64,000 bases of DNA from JAFDVL01 sp963794955. GTDB taxonomy: Bacteria > Acidobacteriota > Blastocatellia > RBC074. The stretch spans positions 62,001 through 126,000 of the forward strand of contig CAWCGF010000046.1 in the NCBI GenBank assembly GCA_963794955.1, written 5' to 3'. The stretch's first letter is position 1. Each line of letters starts with the position of its first letter. Positions 1-8,003 of this stretch are shown here, in pieces. The notes under the pieces were generated by a model, which worked only from the letters and a program-made list of their open reading frames with translations, had not been told where the DNA came from and did not search any database. Made by a program: the position numbers and the translations under genes.

Positions 1-422
1 CCGTCGCAATGATCTTTGCCGGGTTGATGTTTGGGCCTGATCTTGATCTTGACAGCAAGCCGTATCGTCGCTGGGGGCCGTTTCGCTTTATCTGGAAGCC
101 GTATCAACTGGCGCTCCCTCATCGCTCGCGGTTGTCGCACGGGTTGGTGCTGGGGACGATCTTTCGCGTGCTGTACTTTGTGGCGATTATGGCGGTGCTG
201 GCCGCCACGGGCCTATACCTGCGCCAGCGCCTTTTGTATGGTGCCCATACCACCTGGAATGCCGAATTCGAGCGTGTGAGCTTGGACTTGGGCGCGTTCT
301 GGAATCGTACCGATAAGCAATATTTTTGGGCCGTGTTTGCCGGACTTTGGATTGGCGCGGCGGCGCATACGCTATCAGATTTGTTTTGGACGATTGCCAA
401 AAAGGCTTGGAAAATGGTTTGA
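1..422 (+). CDS. DUF2227-like putative metal-binding membrane protein, 5' truncated
   Basis: The frame is open from the window edge through a methionine at base 9, so the true start probably lies upstream and only the last 138-140 residues are seen. The N-terminal part has a DLDLDS stretch, an RWGP segment and an HRSRLSH motif, a pattern I associate with DUF2227, described as putative metal-binding proteins of unknown role. Two hydrophobic segments follow, at about residues 50-68 and 104-122 counted from the base-9 methionine, so it is probably an inner-membrane protein. It ends 112 bases before the cysteine operon, which has its own promoter-like sequence, so the two are probably not cotranscribed. 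Confidence 0.6.
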   Translation, partial: VAMIFAGLMFGPDLDLDSKPYRRWGPFRFIWKPYQLALPHRSRLSHGLVLGTIFRVLYFVAIMAVLAATGLYLRQRLLYGAHTTWNAEFERVSLDLGAFWNRTDKQYFWAVFAGLWIGAAAHTLSDLFWTIAKKAWKMV

Positions 423-441
423 AGGAGTCACCTTTTGGCAG

Positions 442-470
442 TTGAATTATCATACTGCGTGGTCTATAGT
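442..470 (+). promoter_or_regulatory. Sigma70-like promoter of the cysteine operon
   Basis: TTGAAT at 442-447 and TATAGT at 465-470 are separated by 17 bases. The -10 matches consensus at five of six positions and the -35 at four of six. A transcript starting near 477 would have about 38 bases of leader before the ATG at 515. Seen in sequence; promoter activity is inferred. Confidence 0.55.
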
Positions 471-514
471 GACCTCGGTTGCTGAAATCTCTTTAAGGAG
501 TGAAGGTCGAACGA

Positions 515-568
515 ATGTTACTGACGTGTTGTTATGAATATGACAAATCCTGTTGTTGTTGCCACTAA
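515..568 (+). CDS. Cysteine-rich 17-residue leader ORF overlapping the cysteine synthase start
   Basis: The ORF reads MLLTCCYEYDKSCCCCH and stops at 566-568. It has six cysteines in 17 codons, including a run of four. A purine-rich ribosome site (AAGGAG at 495-500, GAAGG at 502-506) is well placed for this ATG but 27 or more bases from the synthase ATG at 534, which has no site of its own. Polycysteine upstream ORFs are known cysteine-responsive attenuators in mycobacteria; the same role here is inference. Caveat: the four-cysteine run is the shifted reading of a Val-Val-Val-Ala stretch in the synthase, so part could be chance. The first Cys pair lies before the synthase start and is not explained that way. 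Confidence 0.45.
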   Translation: MLLTCCYEYDKSCCCCH

Positions 569-1469
569 CAACCAGCGCGCGTCTTTACTCGACCTTATCG
601 GAAACACCCCGCTACTCCAACTTCAAAAGCTCAATCCGAATCCGAGAGTTGCAGTGTTCGCCAAGGCCGAGTGGGCAAACCCCGGTGGTTCTGTCAAAGA
701 CCGAGCGGCGCTGAATATGATATTGGCGGGCGAACGCAGCGGCGCGCTCACGCCAGATAAAACGCTCATTGACGCCACGAGCGGTAATACCGGTATCGCC
801 TACGCGATGATCGGGGCGGCGCGCGGCTACAAGGTGAAATTGTGTTTGCCGAAAAATGCGAGCGAAGAGCGCAAACTTACCTTGCGCGCATTTGGCGCAG
901 AGCTGGTTTTGACCGATCCGCTTGCCGGTACAGACGGCGCGATTATTGCCGTGCGCGAAATTGTCGCGGCTCATCCTGACCAGTATTTCTATCCTGATCA
1001 ATACAACAATCCTGCCAATTGGCAGGCACATTACGAAACTACGGCGGTAGAGATTTTTGAGCAGACCGCCGGCCAGCTCACGCATTTCATTGCTGGACTG
1101 GGCACGACGGGAACTTTCGTTGGCACGAGTCGCCGTCTGCGCGAATTGAACCCGCACATCAAGTTGATTTCGATGCAGCCCGATTCGCCCTTTCACGGTC
1201 TCGAAGGTATGAAGCATATCGAAACCGCGATTGTGCCCGGCATTTACGATCCGACGATTGCCGATGAAAATCTGGAAGTCAGCACGGAAGACGCACTGGC
1301 AATGGTCAAAACCCTGGCGCGCCGCGAAGGCTGGTTTGTCGGCATTTCCGCCGGGGCAAATATCGTGGCCGCCTTGCGCGTCGCGGCACAATTGGAAGAA
1401 GGCGTCATTGTCACGATTTTGTGTGATGGCGCAGGCAAATATTTGAGCGATAAATTTTGGGACGAATAA
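534..1469 (+). CDS. cysM: Cysteine synthase, CysM type
   Basis: PLP-dependent beta-replacement enzyme that makes cysteine from an activated serine and a sulfur donor. The LIGNTPL opening, PGGSVKDR with the Schiff-base lysine, the SGNTGI loop and the GLGTTGT phosphate-binding loop are all present. The region MQP..., VPGIYDP resembles mycobacterial CysM (VQP..., VPELYDP), which uses O-phosphoserine and thiocarboxylated CysO rather than free sulfide. The JAMM protease and CysO-MoeZ fusion downstream support that route. Length 311 aa is normal. An in-frame stop at 522-524 rules out an earlier start; ATG 534 or 540 must be used, neither with a ribosome site, so translation may depend on the overlapping leader ORF. 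The stop abuts the next start. Confidence 0.85.
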   Translation: MNMTNPVVVATNNQRASLLDLIGNTPLLQLQKLNPNPRVAVFAKAEWANPGGSVKDRAALNMILAGERSGALTPDKTLIDATSGNTGIAYAMIGAARGYKVKLCLPKNASEERKLTLRAFGAELVLTDPLAGTDGAIIAVREIVAAHPDQYFYPDQYNNPANWQAHYETTAVEIFEQTAGQLTHFIAGLGTTGTFVGTSRRLRELNPHIKLISMQPDSPFHGLEGMKHIETAIVPGIYDPTIADENLEVSTEDALAMVKTLARREGWFVGISAGANIVAALRVAAQLEEGVIVTILCDGAGKYLSDKFWDE

Positions 1470-1904
1470 ATGGCTGTCAACGTAACCCCACAACATCTCG
1501 ATGAAATTCGGCAACACGGCGAACGTACGTACCCGGAAGAATGCGGTGGCCTGTTGCTCGGCGTAATGGATGGCGACACGCGCGTTGTCAAAGAAACCTT
1601 ACCGCTCGAAAACATTCGCAAGGATTCGCGGCATAACCGCGTCGAAATCAGTCCGCTGGATTACGCCAAAGCCGAACGCGAGGCGACGAAAAAAGGATTA
1701 GGCGTCTGGGGTTATTATCATTCGCATCCGAATCACCCGGCAGTGCCTTCGGGCTTTGATCTGGATCACGCGCCGTTTATTGAATGGTCATATCTGATCG
1801 TTTCCGTGCGTGAAGGAAACGCACAGGAAGTGCGCGCCTGGACGGTGCGCGAGGATCGTTCGCAGTTTGATGAGGAAGAGATGCTGATTTCAGGCGAGGC
1901 GTAA
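1470..1904 (+). CDS. JAMM/MPN+ metalloprotease, Mec-like
   Basis: A 144-residue Mov34/MPN-type zinc peptidase. The full JAMM signature is visible: a glutamate in the PEECGG segment near residue 23, then HSHP, six residues, S, two residues and D (residues about 89-102). In Mycobacterium tuberculosis the equivalent Mec+ hydrolyses the CysO-cysteine adduct to free cysteine and recycle the carrier. Here it starts on the base after the cysM stop, so the genes are translationally coupled. Because the carrier in this operon sits at the N terminus of a fusion (gene at 2275), this protease might also cut after the internal Gly-Gly; that is inference. A generic JAMM role is the alternative. Confidence 0.85.
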   Translation: MAVNVTPQHLDEIRQHGERTYPEECGGLLLGVMDGDTRVVKETLPLENIRKDSRHNRVEISPLDYAKAEREATKKGLGVWGYYHSHPNHPAVPSGFDLDHAPFIEWSYLIVSVREGNAQEVRAWTVREDRSQFDEEEMLISGEA

Positions 1905-1905
1905 A

Positions 1906-2250
1906 ATGGAAATCGAAGCTATCCGCACTTACTGCCTTTCGTTTCCGTACGTTACCGAAGACCTGAAGTGGGGCAATGATCTGGTGTTTTCCATTGGCGG
2001 CAAGATGTTTGCTGTATTGGTGCTGGAGGTAGCTTCGCCCCATAGGCTGTCGTTCAAATGCAGGCCGGAAGGTTTTGCGGAATTGATCGAACGAGAAAAC
2101 ATCGTTCCCGCGCCCTATGTCGCGCGCTATCACTGGGTCGCGTTGCAGCGTTACGATGCACTGAGTCGGCAGGAACTGAAAGCACTTATCAAGGATTCTT
2201 ACGAAATGGTTTTAGCGAAATTACCAAAGAAAGTTCGCCAAAGTTTGTAA
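1906..2250 (+). CDS. MmcQ/YjbR family protein
   Basis: A 114-residue protein with the family's typical features: LSFPYVTEDLKWGND near the N terminus, a FKC segment in the middle, and a C-terminal helix with LIKDSYEMVLAKLPKK. YjbR proteins have a CyaY-like fold and unknown biochemical role; some bind DNA or nucleotides. It begins one base after the JAMM gene stop and 24 bases before the carrier/E1 fusion, so it is embedded in the sulfur-carrier operon. I know no established link between this family and cysteine synthesis, so its position is worth noting. The family call is firm; function is unknown. Confidence 0.8.
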   Translation: MEIEAIRTYCLSFPYVTEDLKWGNDLVFSIGGKMFAVLVLEVASPHRLSFKCRPEGFAELIERENIVPAPYVARYHWVALQRYDALSRQELKALIKDSYEMVLAKLPKKVRQSL

Positions 2251-2274
2251 TGCTAAATTTGAGGAGACACTGAC

Positions 2275-3741
2275 ATGCCAAAAATTGCCATTCCGACCGC
2301 ACTACGCCGCTATGCCAATGAGCAAGCCGCCGTCACGGTCGAAGGAACCACCATCAAAGACGCGCTGGCGAGTATGACAGCGCAATATCCTGATTTGCAG
2401 AAGCACCTGTTTGATGCCGAAGGCAAGTTGCGCAGCTTTGTGAATGTTTACGTCAATGACGAGGACATTCGCTACCAACAACAGGACAACACGCCCATCG
2501 GCGAAGGCGATGACATCAGCATCATCCCTTCGATTGCTGGTGGATCAGGCGCGGAATCCAAGGCGGCAAAGCCGTTGCCCGATCTATCGAAAGATGAGAT
2601 CGCCCGGTATGCGCGGCACTTGATCATGCCGGAAGTTGGTATGGAAGGGCAGCGCAAGCTCAAAGCCGCCAGCGTCCTGCTGATTGGAACCGGTGGCCTG
2701 GGTTCACCGCTCGGCTTATATTTGGCAGCAGCGGGCATTGGGCGTCTGGGCTTGGTGGATTTCGATGTCGTAGACAAAAGCAATCTGCAACGCCAAATTA
2801 TTCACGGCACAAAAGACATAGGCCGTCCGAAAATACAATCCGCCAAAGATCGTCTAGCCGATGTGAACCCGCATGTGCAAGTTGACACGTACGAACTTGC
2901 GCTGCGCTCTGACAATGCGCTGGACATCTTCAAAGATTATGATGTGATCATTGATGGCACAGATAATTTTCAGACACGCTATTTGGCCAACGATGCCAGC
3001 GTGTTGCTCGGCAAACCCAATGTTTACGGGTCAATCTTCAGATTTGATGGACAGGCATCCGTGTTTCATCCCGCAGCGGGTGGCCCCTGCTATCGCTGCT
3101 TGTATCCCGAACCGCCACCGCCGGGCTTAGTTCCATCATGCGCGGAAGGCGGTGTCTTAGGCATTCTGCCGGGCATCGTCGGCCTGATTCAGGCGACGGA
3201 AGCCGTCAAACTTATCCTCGGCGAAGGCGAGCCGTTAATTGGACGATTGTTATTGTTTGATGCGCTGAAGATGAAGTTCAAGGAACTCAAGCTACGCAAG
3301 AACCCGGATTGTCCGTTGTGTGGTGTGAATCCAACGATCAAAGAATTGATTGATTATGATCAATTCTGCGGCATCACGCCGCCCGCGCCGGAAGTGAAAA
3401 CAGAAGCGGCGGCAGACAGTTGGGAAATTACGCCAACGCAACTTAAAGCGCGATTAGATCAGGGCGACAAGCTCACGATTGTAGATGTGCGCGAAATCAA
3501 TGAATGGCAAATCAGCAATCTGGAAGATTACGGTTCCACGCTGATTCCGCTCGGCGAATTCCAGGCTCGTTATAGCGAACTTAATCCCGATGACGAAATC
3601 GTGGTGCATTGCAAAATGGGAGGCCGCAGCGCCAAGGCGTATGGCATCCTGAAAAATGCGGGCTTTACAAAGATTCAAAATTTGAAGGGCGGCATTCTGG
3701 CGTGGGCGGATGAAGTAGATAATTCGATGGCGAAATATTGA
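2275..3741 (+). CDS. CysO/ThiS-like sulfur carrier - MoeB/E1 - rhodanese fusion
   Basis: A 488-residue three-domain protein. Residues 1-90 form a ubiquitin-like sulfur carrier ending in IAGG, like the CysO C terminus, but the Gly-Gly (89-90) is internal and followed by a linker. Residues about 105-350 form an adenylating MoeB/ThiF domain with GTGGLG (138-143), IDGTDN, zinc-binding pairs CYRC and CPLC, and a cysteine in PSCAEGG. Residues about 385-488 are a rhodanese domain with the persulfide loop HCKMGGRS. In M. tuberculosis, MoeZ (E1-rhodanese) activates separate CysO; here both are one chain. A carrier tail must be free to be thiocarboxylated, so processing after Gly90, perhaps by the JAMM protease, or an internal start is expected. 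GAGGAG before the ATG is a good ribosome site. Confidence 0.85.
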   Translation: MPKIAIPTALRRYANEQAAVTVEGTTIKDALASMTAQYPDLQKHLFDAEGKLRSFVNVYVNDEDIRYQQQDNTPIGEGDDISIIPSIAGGSGAESKAAKPLPDLSKDEIARYARHLIMPEVGMEGQRKLKAASVLLIGTGGLGSPLGLYLAAAGIGRLGLVDFDVVDKSNLQRQIIHGTKDIGRPKIQSAKDRLADVNPHVQVDTYELALRSDNALDIFKDYDVIIDGTDNFQTRYLANDASVLLGKPNVYGSIFRFDGQASVFHPAAGGPCYRCLYPEPPPPGLVPSCAEGGVLGILPGIVGLIQATEAVKLILGEGEPLIGRLLLFDALKMKFKELKLRKNPDCPLCGVNPTIKELIDYDQFCGITPPAPEVKTEAAADSWEITPTQLKARLDQGDKLTIVDVREINEWQISNLEDYGSTLIPLGEFQARYSELNPDDEIVVHCKMGGRSAKAYGILKNAGFTKIQNLKGGILAWADEVDNSMAKY

Positions 3742-3755
3742 GAAAGAGGCGAAGA

Positions 3756-3819
3756 GAACGAGCGCAGGAGAGGCAGCAGGAACAAAACGTTGTTTTCTCC
3801 ATCTCGCCTGCGCTCGTTC
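3756..3819. repeat. Long inverted repeat between converging genes
   Basis: A 17-base left arm (3756-3772) pairs with 3803-3819 at 16 of 17 positions around a 30-base loop. It lies just after the sulfur-carrier operon and before the minus-strand fragment, so it may act as a two-way terminator, though no strong T tract follows. It is one of a set of intergenic inverted repeats in this window. Confidence 0.7.
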
Positions 3820-3826
3820 TGTCCTT

Positions 3827-4009
3827 TTACGTCAACTCCAATCTGCGCATCATCCGTGTGTTAGTCGCAAACTTATCCGCTCCGATGCCCAGCCGTTGCA
3901 GCACCTTCACAAACAGATTCGACACCGGGTAATTGTGTTTCCCCTCAAATGCCAGATACTGCCCGTGTTTGCCGCCACCGCCGGCAAACAGCGGATGAAA
4001 ATCACCACC
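3827..4009 (-). pseudogene. 3' remnant of a DUF1552-like gene
   Basis: About 60 residues ending at 3827 read like the C-terminal tail of a DUF1552 family protein: HPLFAGGGGKHGQ, then a YPVSNLFVKVLQRLGI segment and a closing MMRRLEL. No start or upstream domain fits; the 5' side runs straight into the last codons of the spermidine-synthase-like gene. This looks like the stump of a deleted gene. The family call is from memory of tail motifs and is moderate. Confidence 0.45.
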
Positions 4010-6218
4010 GCAGCACCTGCAACAAATTCGAGTAATCATCCCGCCACACTTTCACGCGCGCGTTTTCTGGCACAACCTGCCACTTCGCTTTTTGCGTCAG
4101 CCACGCAATGTCTTGTGGCGCGCGCGCCAGCACAACCCAATTGGAAGCTTCTTTGCTAATGGCGGGATTGTCTTCCCGATCATCAAAGCCAATACACAAG
4201 AGGTTCCGGCTCTTTGCCAGATTTGCCAGCAACGGATGCAAATCCAGATGCCGATTGGAAATGTGAAAGGCCAGCAGCCCGCTGGGAGCGAGCTTCGATA
4301 AATACAAATCCAGCGCCTCCTGCGTTAGCAAATGCACAGGAATCGAATCAGAGTTGAAGCCGTCCATCAGAATCAAGCCGTATGTGGCATCGGCGGCTTG
4401 CGTGAATGTGTGACGTGCATCGCCTTCCACGATGTCGAACGAACCTTTTGAACAAAGATGCAGATAGGTGAAATGGCCGGTATCCCGTGCCAGTTGGATG
4501 ACGAGCGGATTGATTTCATAAAACGTCCAGCGCTGGCCTGGGCGCGAATAGGTGGCGACTGCGCCTGTGCCAAGTCCGATGACCGCGACGTTCGGCGTGG
4601 CGGGGCTGGCATTGTAGGCTTCGATGATCTGTCCGACCGGCCCGGTCGGATGAAAGTAGGTGAGCGGTTCGCATTGCTTGCCGAGCGTCAGGTTTTGCGT
4701 CCCGTGAATGGTCGTGCCGTGATACAGGCTGCGAGCCTTGCGATGACGATCTGATGTAACGCTTAACGTCCCAAAGTAATTCCGCGCGGCAAACAAGGTT
4801 TTCGCAACGTCAGGCTGAAAGAAAATACTGCCGAGCAATACCGCGCCGAGCGCCAACGCCAGGCGCAAAGGGTTTGCGGTCATGAAATGATTGATGAACA
4901 GCAATGGTGCGGCAAAGACCAGGGCGACACGCTCCATGCTCCCGATCTGTAAGCCGGAGGCGAACCCTGAAAGCGCCGCCACCACGAGGCCGATGAGAGC
5001 TGCCAATAAAAGCCCGCGCGTTTGTTCTTTGGTATCCCGCCACAGTTCCAGATTCGTTGGCAGCGCCAGGCACGCCAACACAATGGACAACGGATATTCG
5101 GTCAGGGAAGAGAAAATCGCCGGAGCCAGCAGCGCGTTGAAAAGTCCGCCCAATAAGCCCCCGGTGGCGATCCATAAATAAAATTCGGGCAGATGCTGCA
5201 CCGCCGGACGATCTTCGGCAAGCAGTTGATGACACAGCAAGGCCGCGACCGTGAAAAATGCCAAATGCACCAGCACTAATAACCACGCTGGCTCCGTCGC
5301 TTTGGCTGCATAAACCAGCGTAAGCAAAACCGCCACCCCAGGCAATAAGCGCGCAAGGAAAAGCGATGAGAGCCAGGGCCGCCGCGCAAAAGCCAGTGTG
5401 AAGGCGAGCAAATAAATCGCCAACGGCAGAATCCAAAATAACGGCGCAGGGGCGAGGTCCGTGGTGATGTACGTTGTTACGCCAAGCATCAGACTGGAAG
5501 GCACAAAGGCCCAGCCCAGCCACTTCAGTTTTTGTAGGGAGGAGGGAGGCGTGCGGTGGGATGAATCTTCTGATTGCAACGGTTCATTCTTCCTCCCTCC
5601 GTCTTCATCCTTAAGCTTTCTTATCTTCCCGGCACAGGCTATAACGGCAAGCACGAATACGACAAAGCCACCGGCCCAGAGGCGTTTTTGCGCGGTGAGA
5701 TTCAAATACGGTTCGAGCAAAAATGGATAAGCCAGCAGCGCGACAAAACTGCCCGCATTGCTGGCCGAATAAAGGTGGTAAGGATCACGGGTTGTGACGG
5801 CAAACCAGCGTTGCAGGATAATGCCGTTAGCTGCCAGTATTAACACAACCCAGCCCACGGTCATCGTCAGATATTTTAAAACCCACCAGGAATAATTGGC
5901 CTGTCCTGGCGTTGGCTTGGCAAGAGAAGCAAACAACAGTGAAAGGGCTAACAAACCTGTTAGCAAGATCAACGCATGAACAAAGATTTGTTGGGCTAGT
6001 GACAGTTGCCTGGTGAGCAGAAAACCATAAACATAGCCCAGCAGCAGCACGCCTTGAAAAAAGAATACACAGGTATTCCACACCGCAGGCGTGCCGCCTG
6101 CCAACGGCAAGATCGCTTTGGCAATCATTGGCTGCACCAGAAATAACAGGCCAGCGCCGAGGAAAATAGTGGTGGCAAAGAGCCACTGGATTTTTGTTGT
6201 GGAAGCGGATGATGGAAT
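4002..6218 (-). CDS. Membrane-fused spermidine-synthase-like protein (predicted AUU start)
   Basis: A 738-residue protein: about twelve hydrophobic segments in the N-terminal 450 residues, then a Rossmann-type methyltransferase/aminopropyltransferase-like domain with VIGLGTGAVA and ILMDGFNSDSIPVHL, ending in the family's DDYSNLLQVLRW tail. The conserved N terminus (FATTIFLGAGLLFLVQP) requires extension upstream of the GTG at 6137. Between that GTG and the in-frame TGA there is no ATG, GTG or TTG; the best placed codon is ATT at 6218, eight bases after an AGAGGAG site. Such fused proteins are widespread but mostly uncharacterised, and polyamine synthesis is not established for them. A substitution error in an ATG is the other explanation. 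Confidence 0.75.
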   Translation of the reverse strand: MPSSASTTKIQWLFATTIFLGAGLLFLVQPMIAKAILPLAGGTPAVWNTCVFFFQGVLLLGYVYGFLLTRQLSLAQQIFVHALILLTGLLALSLLFASLAKPTPGQANYSWWVLKYLTMTVGWVVLILAANGIILQRWFAVTTRDPYHLYSASNAGSFVALLAYPFLLEPYLNLTAQKRLWAGGFVVFVLAVIACAGKIRKLKDEDGGRKNEPLQSEDSSHRTPPSSLQKLKWLGWAFVPSSLMLGVTTYITTDLAPAPLFWILPLAIYLLAFTLAFARRPWLSSLFLARLLPGVAVLLTLVYAAKATEPAWLLVLVHLAFFTVAALLCHQLLAEDRPAVQHLPEFYLWIATGGLLGGLFNALLAPAIFSSLTEYPLSIVLACLALPTNLELWRDTKEQTRGLLLAALIGLVVAALSGFASGLQIGSMERVALVFAAPLLFINHFMTANPLRLALALGAVLLGSIFFQPDVAKTLFAARNYFGTLSVTSDRHRKARSLYHGTTIHGTQNLTLGKQCEPLTYFHPTGPVGQIIEAYNASPATPNVAVIGLGTGAVATYSRPGQRWTFYEINPLVIQLARDTGHFTYLHLCSKGSFDIVEGDARHTFTQAADATYGLILMDGFNSDSIPVHLLTQEALDLYLSKLAPSGLLAFHISNRHLDLHPLLANLAKSRNLLCIGFDDREDNPAISKEASNWVVLARAPQDIAWLTQKAKWQVVPENARVKVWRDDYSNLLQVLRW

Positions 6219-6266
6219 GGCAGTCTCTCCTCTTCAATCACATATAAGTACGACTGGCATACCCAC

Positions 6267-7886
6267 TTAGCCTGGAATGAGCCACGGCACCACGTAGGCA
6301 TAAAACATCACGATCAACCCAACCAACGACGCCAATACCAAACTATGCCAGAACACCGCCTTGAAAATCGCGGCTTCGTTGCCTTGTTGTTGCGTCGCGG
6401 CGCTGGAAACGACAATAGATTGCGCATCAATCATTTTGCCCATTACACCGCCCGCGGAATTGGCCGCGCCCATCAGAATCGGACTGAGATGCAACTGCTC
6501 TGCTGTGACTTTTTGCAGGTTGCCGAACAACGCATTCGAGCCTGCATCGGTGCCCGTCAATGCAACCCCGATCCAACCGAGCATCGTACCGAAGAAAGGA
6601 TATAACATCCCTGTGCCGGTCATACTCAACCCCAGCACCGTATCCATCCCCGAATAGCGCGTGACGTAGGCCAATCCCACCATAAAGCTGATGGCCGCCA
6701 GTGACGGAATCATTTCGACGAAGGTGCGGGCAAAGATACGCAGCGTTTTGCTGAGCGGCATACCCGCTAATAAGGCCGCGATGAAGCCACCCAGGAACAC
6801 GGCTGTACCCGGCAGATTCAAAATGTTCAGATCAACAATGGCCTCTTCGGGTTTAGGCTCCGGCGCGACCGGCGGCATCTTCAAGACCGCCTTGTGCAGT
6901 GCGGGCATCGGCGTTTTGAGCGCATCAAAGGTCAGGTGTTTTTGTACTGCTGGCAAGCCCGTCAAGAAAATCAAAACCGAGGCGACGATAAAGGGTGACC
7001 AGCCTTTCAGCACTTCGGCAACCGTGTGGTGATGAGATAATTCGGGCAAATCCTGGCTGACTGGCATGACTTCGCTCGGCTTCCAGAATTTCAAAAACGC
7101 GACCATCACCAGCAGCGAAAAGATGGCGGCCACGATGTCTACCAAGCCCGTATCCTGAAAGTTCGACCAATAAAATTGCATCCCGGCGAAGGACAATCCG
7201 CTCACGAACAAGGCGGGCCACACCTGGATGGTTTGTTTCCATCCCACCATGCTGCGCACCAACCAGAACGGCAAAATGAAAGACATGATGGGCAGGATTC
7301 TTCCGGTCATCGCGCTGAATTGGAATTCGGGTAAGCCCGTCACGCCTGCCAGTGTGCGAATCGGATTGCCAACGCCGCCCCACGCGACTGGCGCAGTGTT
7401 CGCAATCAAACACAGCACCGCCGCTTGAAAGGGTTGGAAGCCGAGGCCGATGAGAAACGCGCCTGCAATCGCCACGGGTGCGCCGCCGCCGCCGGTGCCT
7501 TCCAAAAATGCGCCAAAGCAAAAGGCGATCAGGATAAGTTGCAATCGCTTATCGCCCGACAGTCCCGCGATGGAATCTTTCATCACCTGAAACTGTCCGG
7601 TTTGCACCGCAATGTTGTAGAGGAAGATCGAAGCGACGATGACCCACGCAATACGCAGCATCCCGAAAATAAAGCCGTGTCCAGCGGCTCCCGCTACTAA
7701 GACGGCGGGCATTTTGAAAACCAGCGTGGCTAACAAGACTGCCGCAATCAGGCCGCATAGGGCTGAAAACCAGACGCGCGCTTTGAGCACTACCAGCACG
7801 AAAAAGAGGGTCAAAACAGGAATGGATGCGATAAGGGTAGAGAGCACCCAGTTGCCGAGAGGATCGTAAATTTGAGGCCAAGTCAT
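6267..7886 (-). CDS. lldP: L-lactate permease, LldP/LctP family
   Basis: A roughly 539-residue integral membrane carrier of about twelve to fourteen segments for proton-coupled lactate or glycolate uptake. The start MTWPQIYDPLG matches the family opening, so I chose ATG 7886 over the GTG at 7898, which lies inside an inverted repeat. Further family marks are FLEGTGGGGAPVAIA, the PVAWGGVGNPI segment and a C-terminal LTGTDAGSNALFGNLQ. No lactate dehydrogenase or glycolate oxidase is adjacent. It stands alone on the minus strand between two unrelated genes. Confidence 0.9.
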   Translation of the reverse strand: MTWPQIYDPLGNWVLSTLIASIPVLTLFFVLVVLKARVWFSALCGLIAAVLLATLVFKMPAVLVAGAAGHGFIFGMLRIAWVIVASIFLYNIAVQTGQFQVMKDSIAGLSGDKRLQLILIAFCFGAFLEGTGGGGAPVAIAGAFLIGLGFQPFQAAVLCLIANTAPVAWGGVGNPIRTLAGVTGLPEFQFSAMTGRILPIMSFILPFWLVRSMVGWKQTIQVWPALFVSGLSFAGMQFYWSNFQDTGLVDIVAAIFSLLVMVAFLKFWKPSEVMPVSQDLPELSHHHTVAEVLKGWSPFIVASVLIFLTGLPAVQKHLTFDALKTPMPALHKAVLKMPPVAPEPKPEEAIVDLNILNLPGTAVFLGGFIAALLAGMPLSKTLRIFARTFVEMIPSLAAISFMVGLAYVTRYSGMDTVLGLSMTGTGMLYPFFGTMLGWIGVALTGTDAGSNALFGNLQKVTAEQLHLSPILMGAANSAGGVMGKMIDAQSIVVSSAATQQQGNEAAIFKAVFWHSLVLASLVGLIVMFYAYVVPWLIPG

Positions 7887-7895
7887 AGCAGTTGT

Positions 7896-7976
7896 CACTT
7901 GTCATTTGTCATTTGTTCTGACGGCACGTAGCAACTCTATGAAAACGTGCCACTGACAAATGACAAATGACAAATG
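7896..7976. repeat. Inverted repeat built from CAAATGA-type heptamers
   Basis: The left arm (7896-7929) holds repeated TGTCATT units and the right arm (7945-7976) their complement, three CAAATGA-type copies, closing a 15-base loop. It fills the upstream region of the permease gene. Tandem heptamers of this kind are known from filamentous cyanobacteria; here they are arranged as a hairpin. Confidence 0.7.
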
Positions 7977-8003
7977 GAAAATTCCTTTTTTTGGGGTTTT
8001 AAC

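Noticed and set aside
5827..6237. Minus-strand open frame starting at TTG 6237 ahead of the membrane synthase-like gene
   Set aside because: Its translation is a shadow; the conserved membrane segment is in the other frame, starting at ATT 6218.
7896..7976. Repeated heptamers first looked like a small CRISPR array
   Set aside because: Units are only 7 bases, there are no spacers, and the two halves are complementary: a hairpin, not an array.
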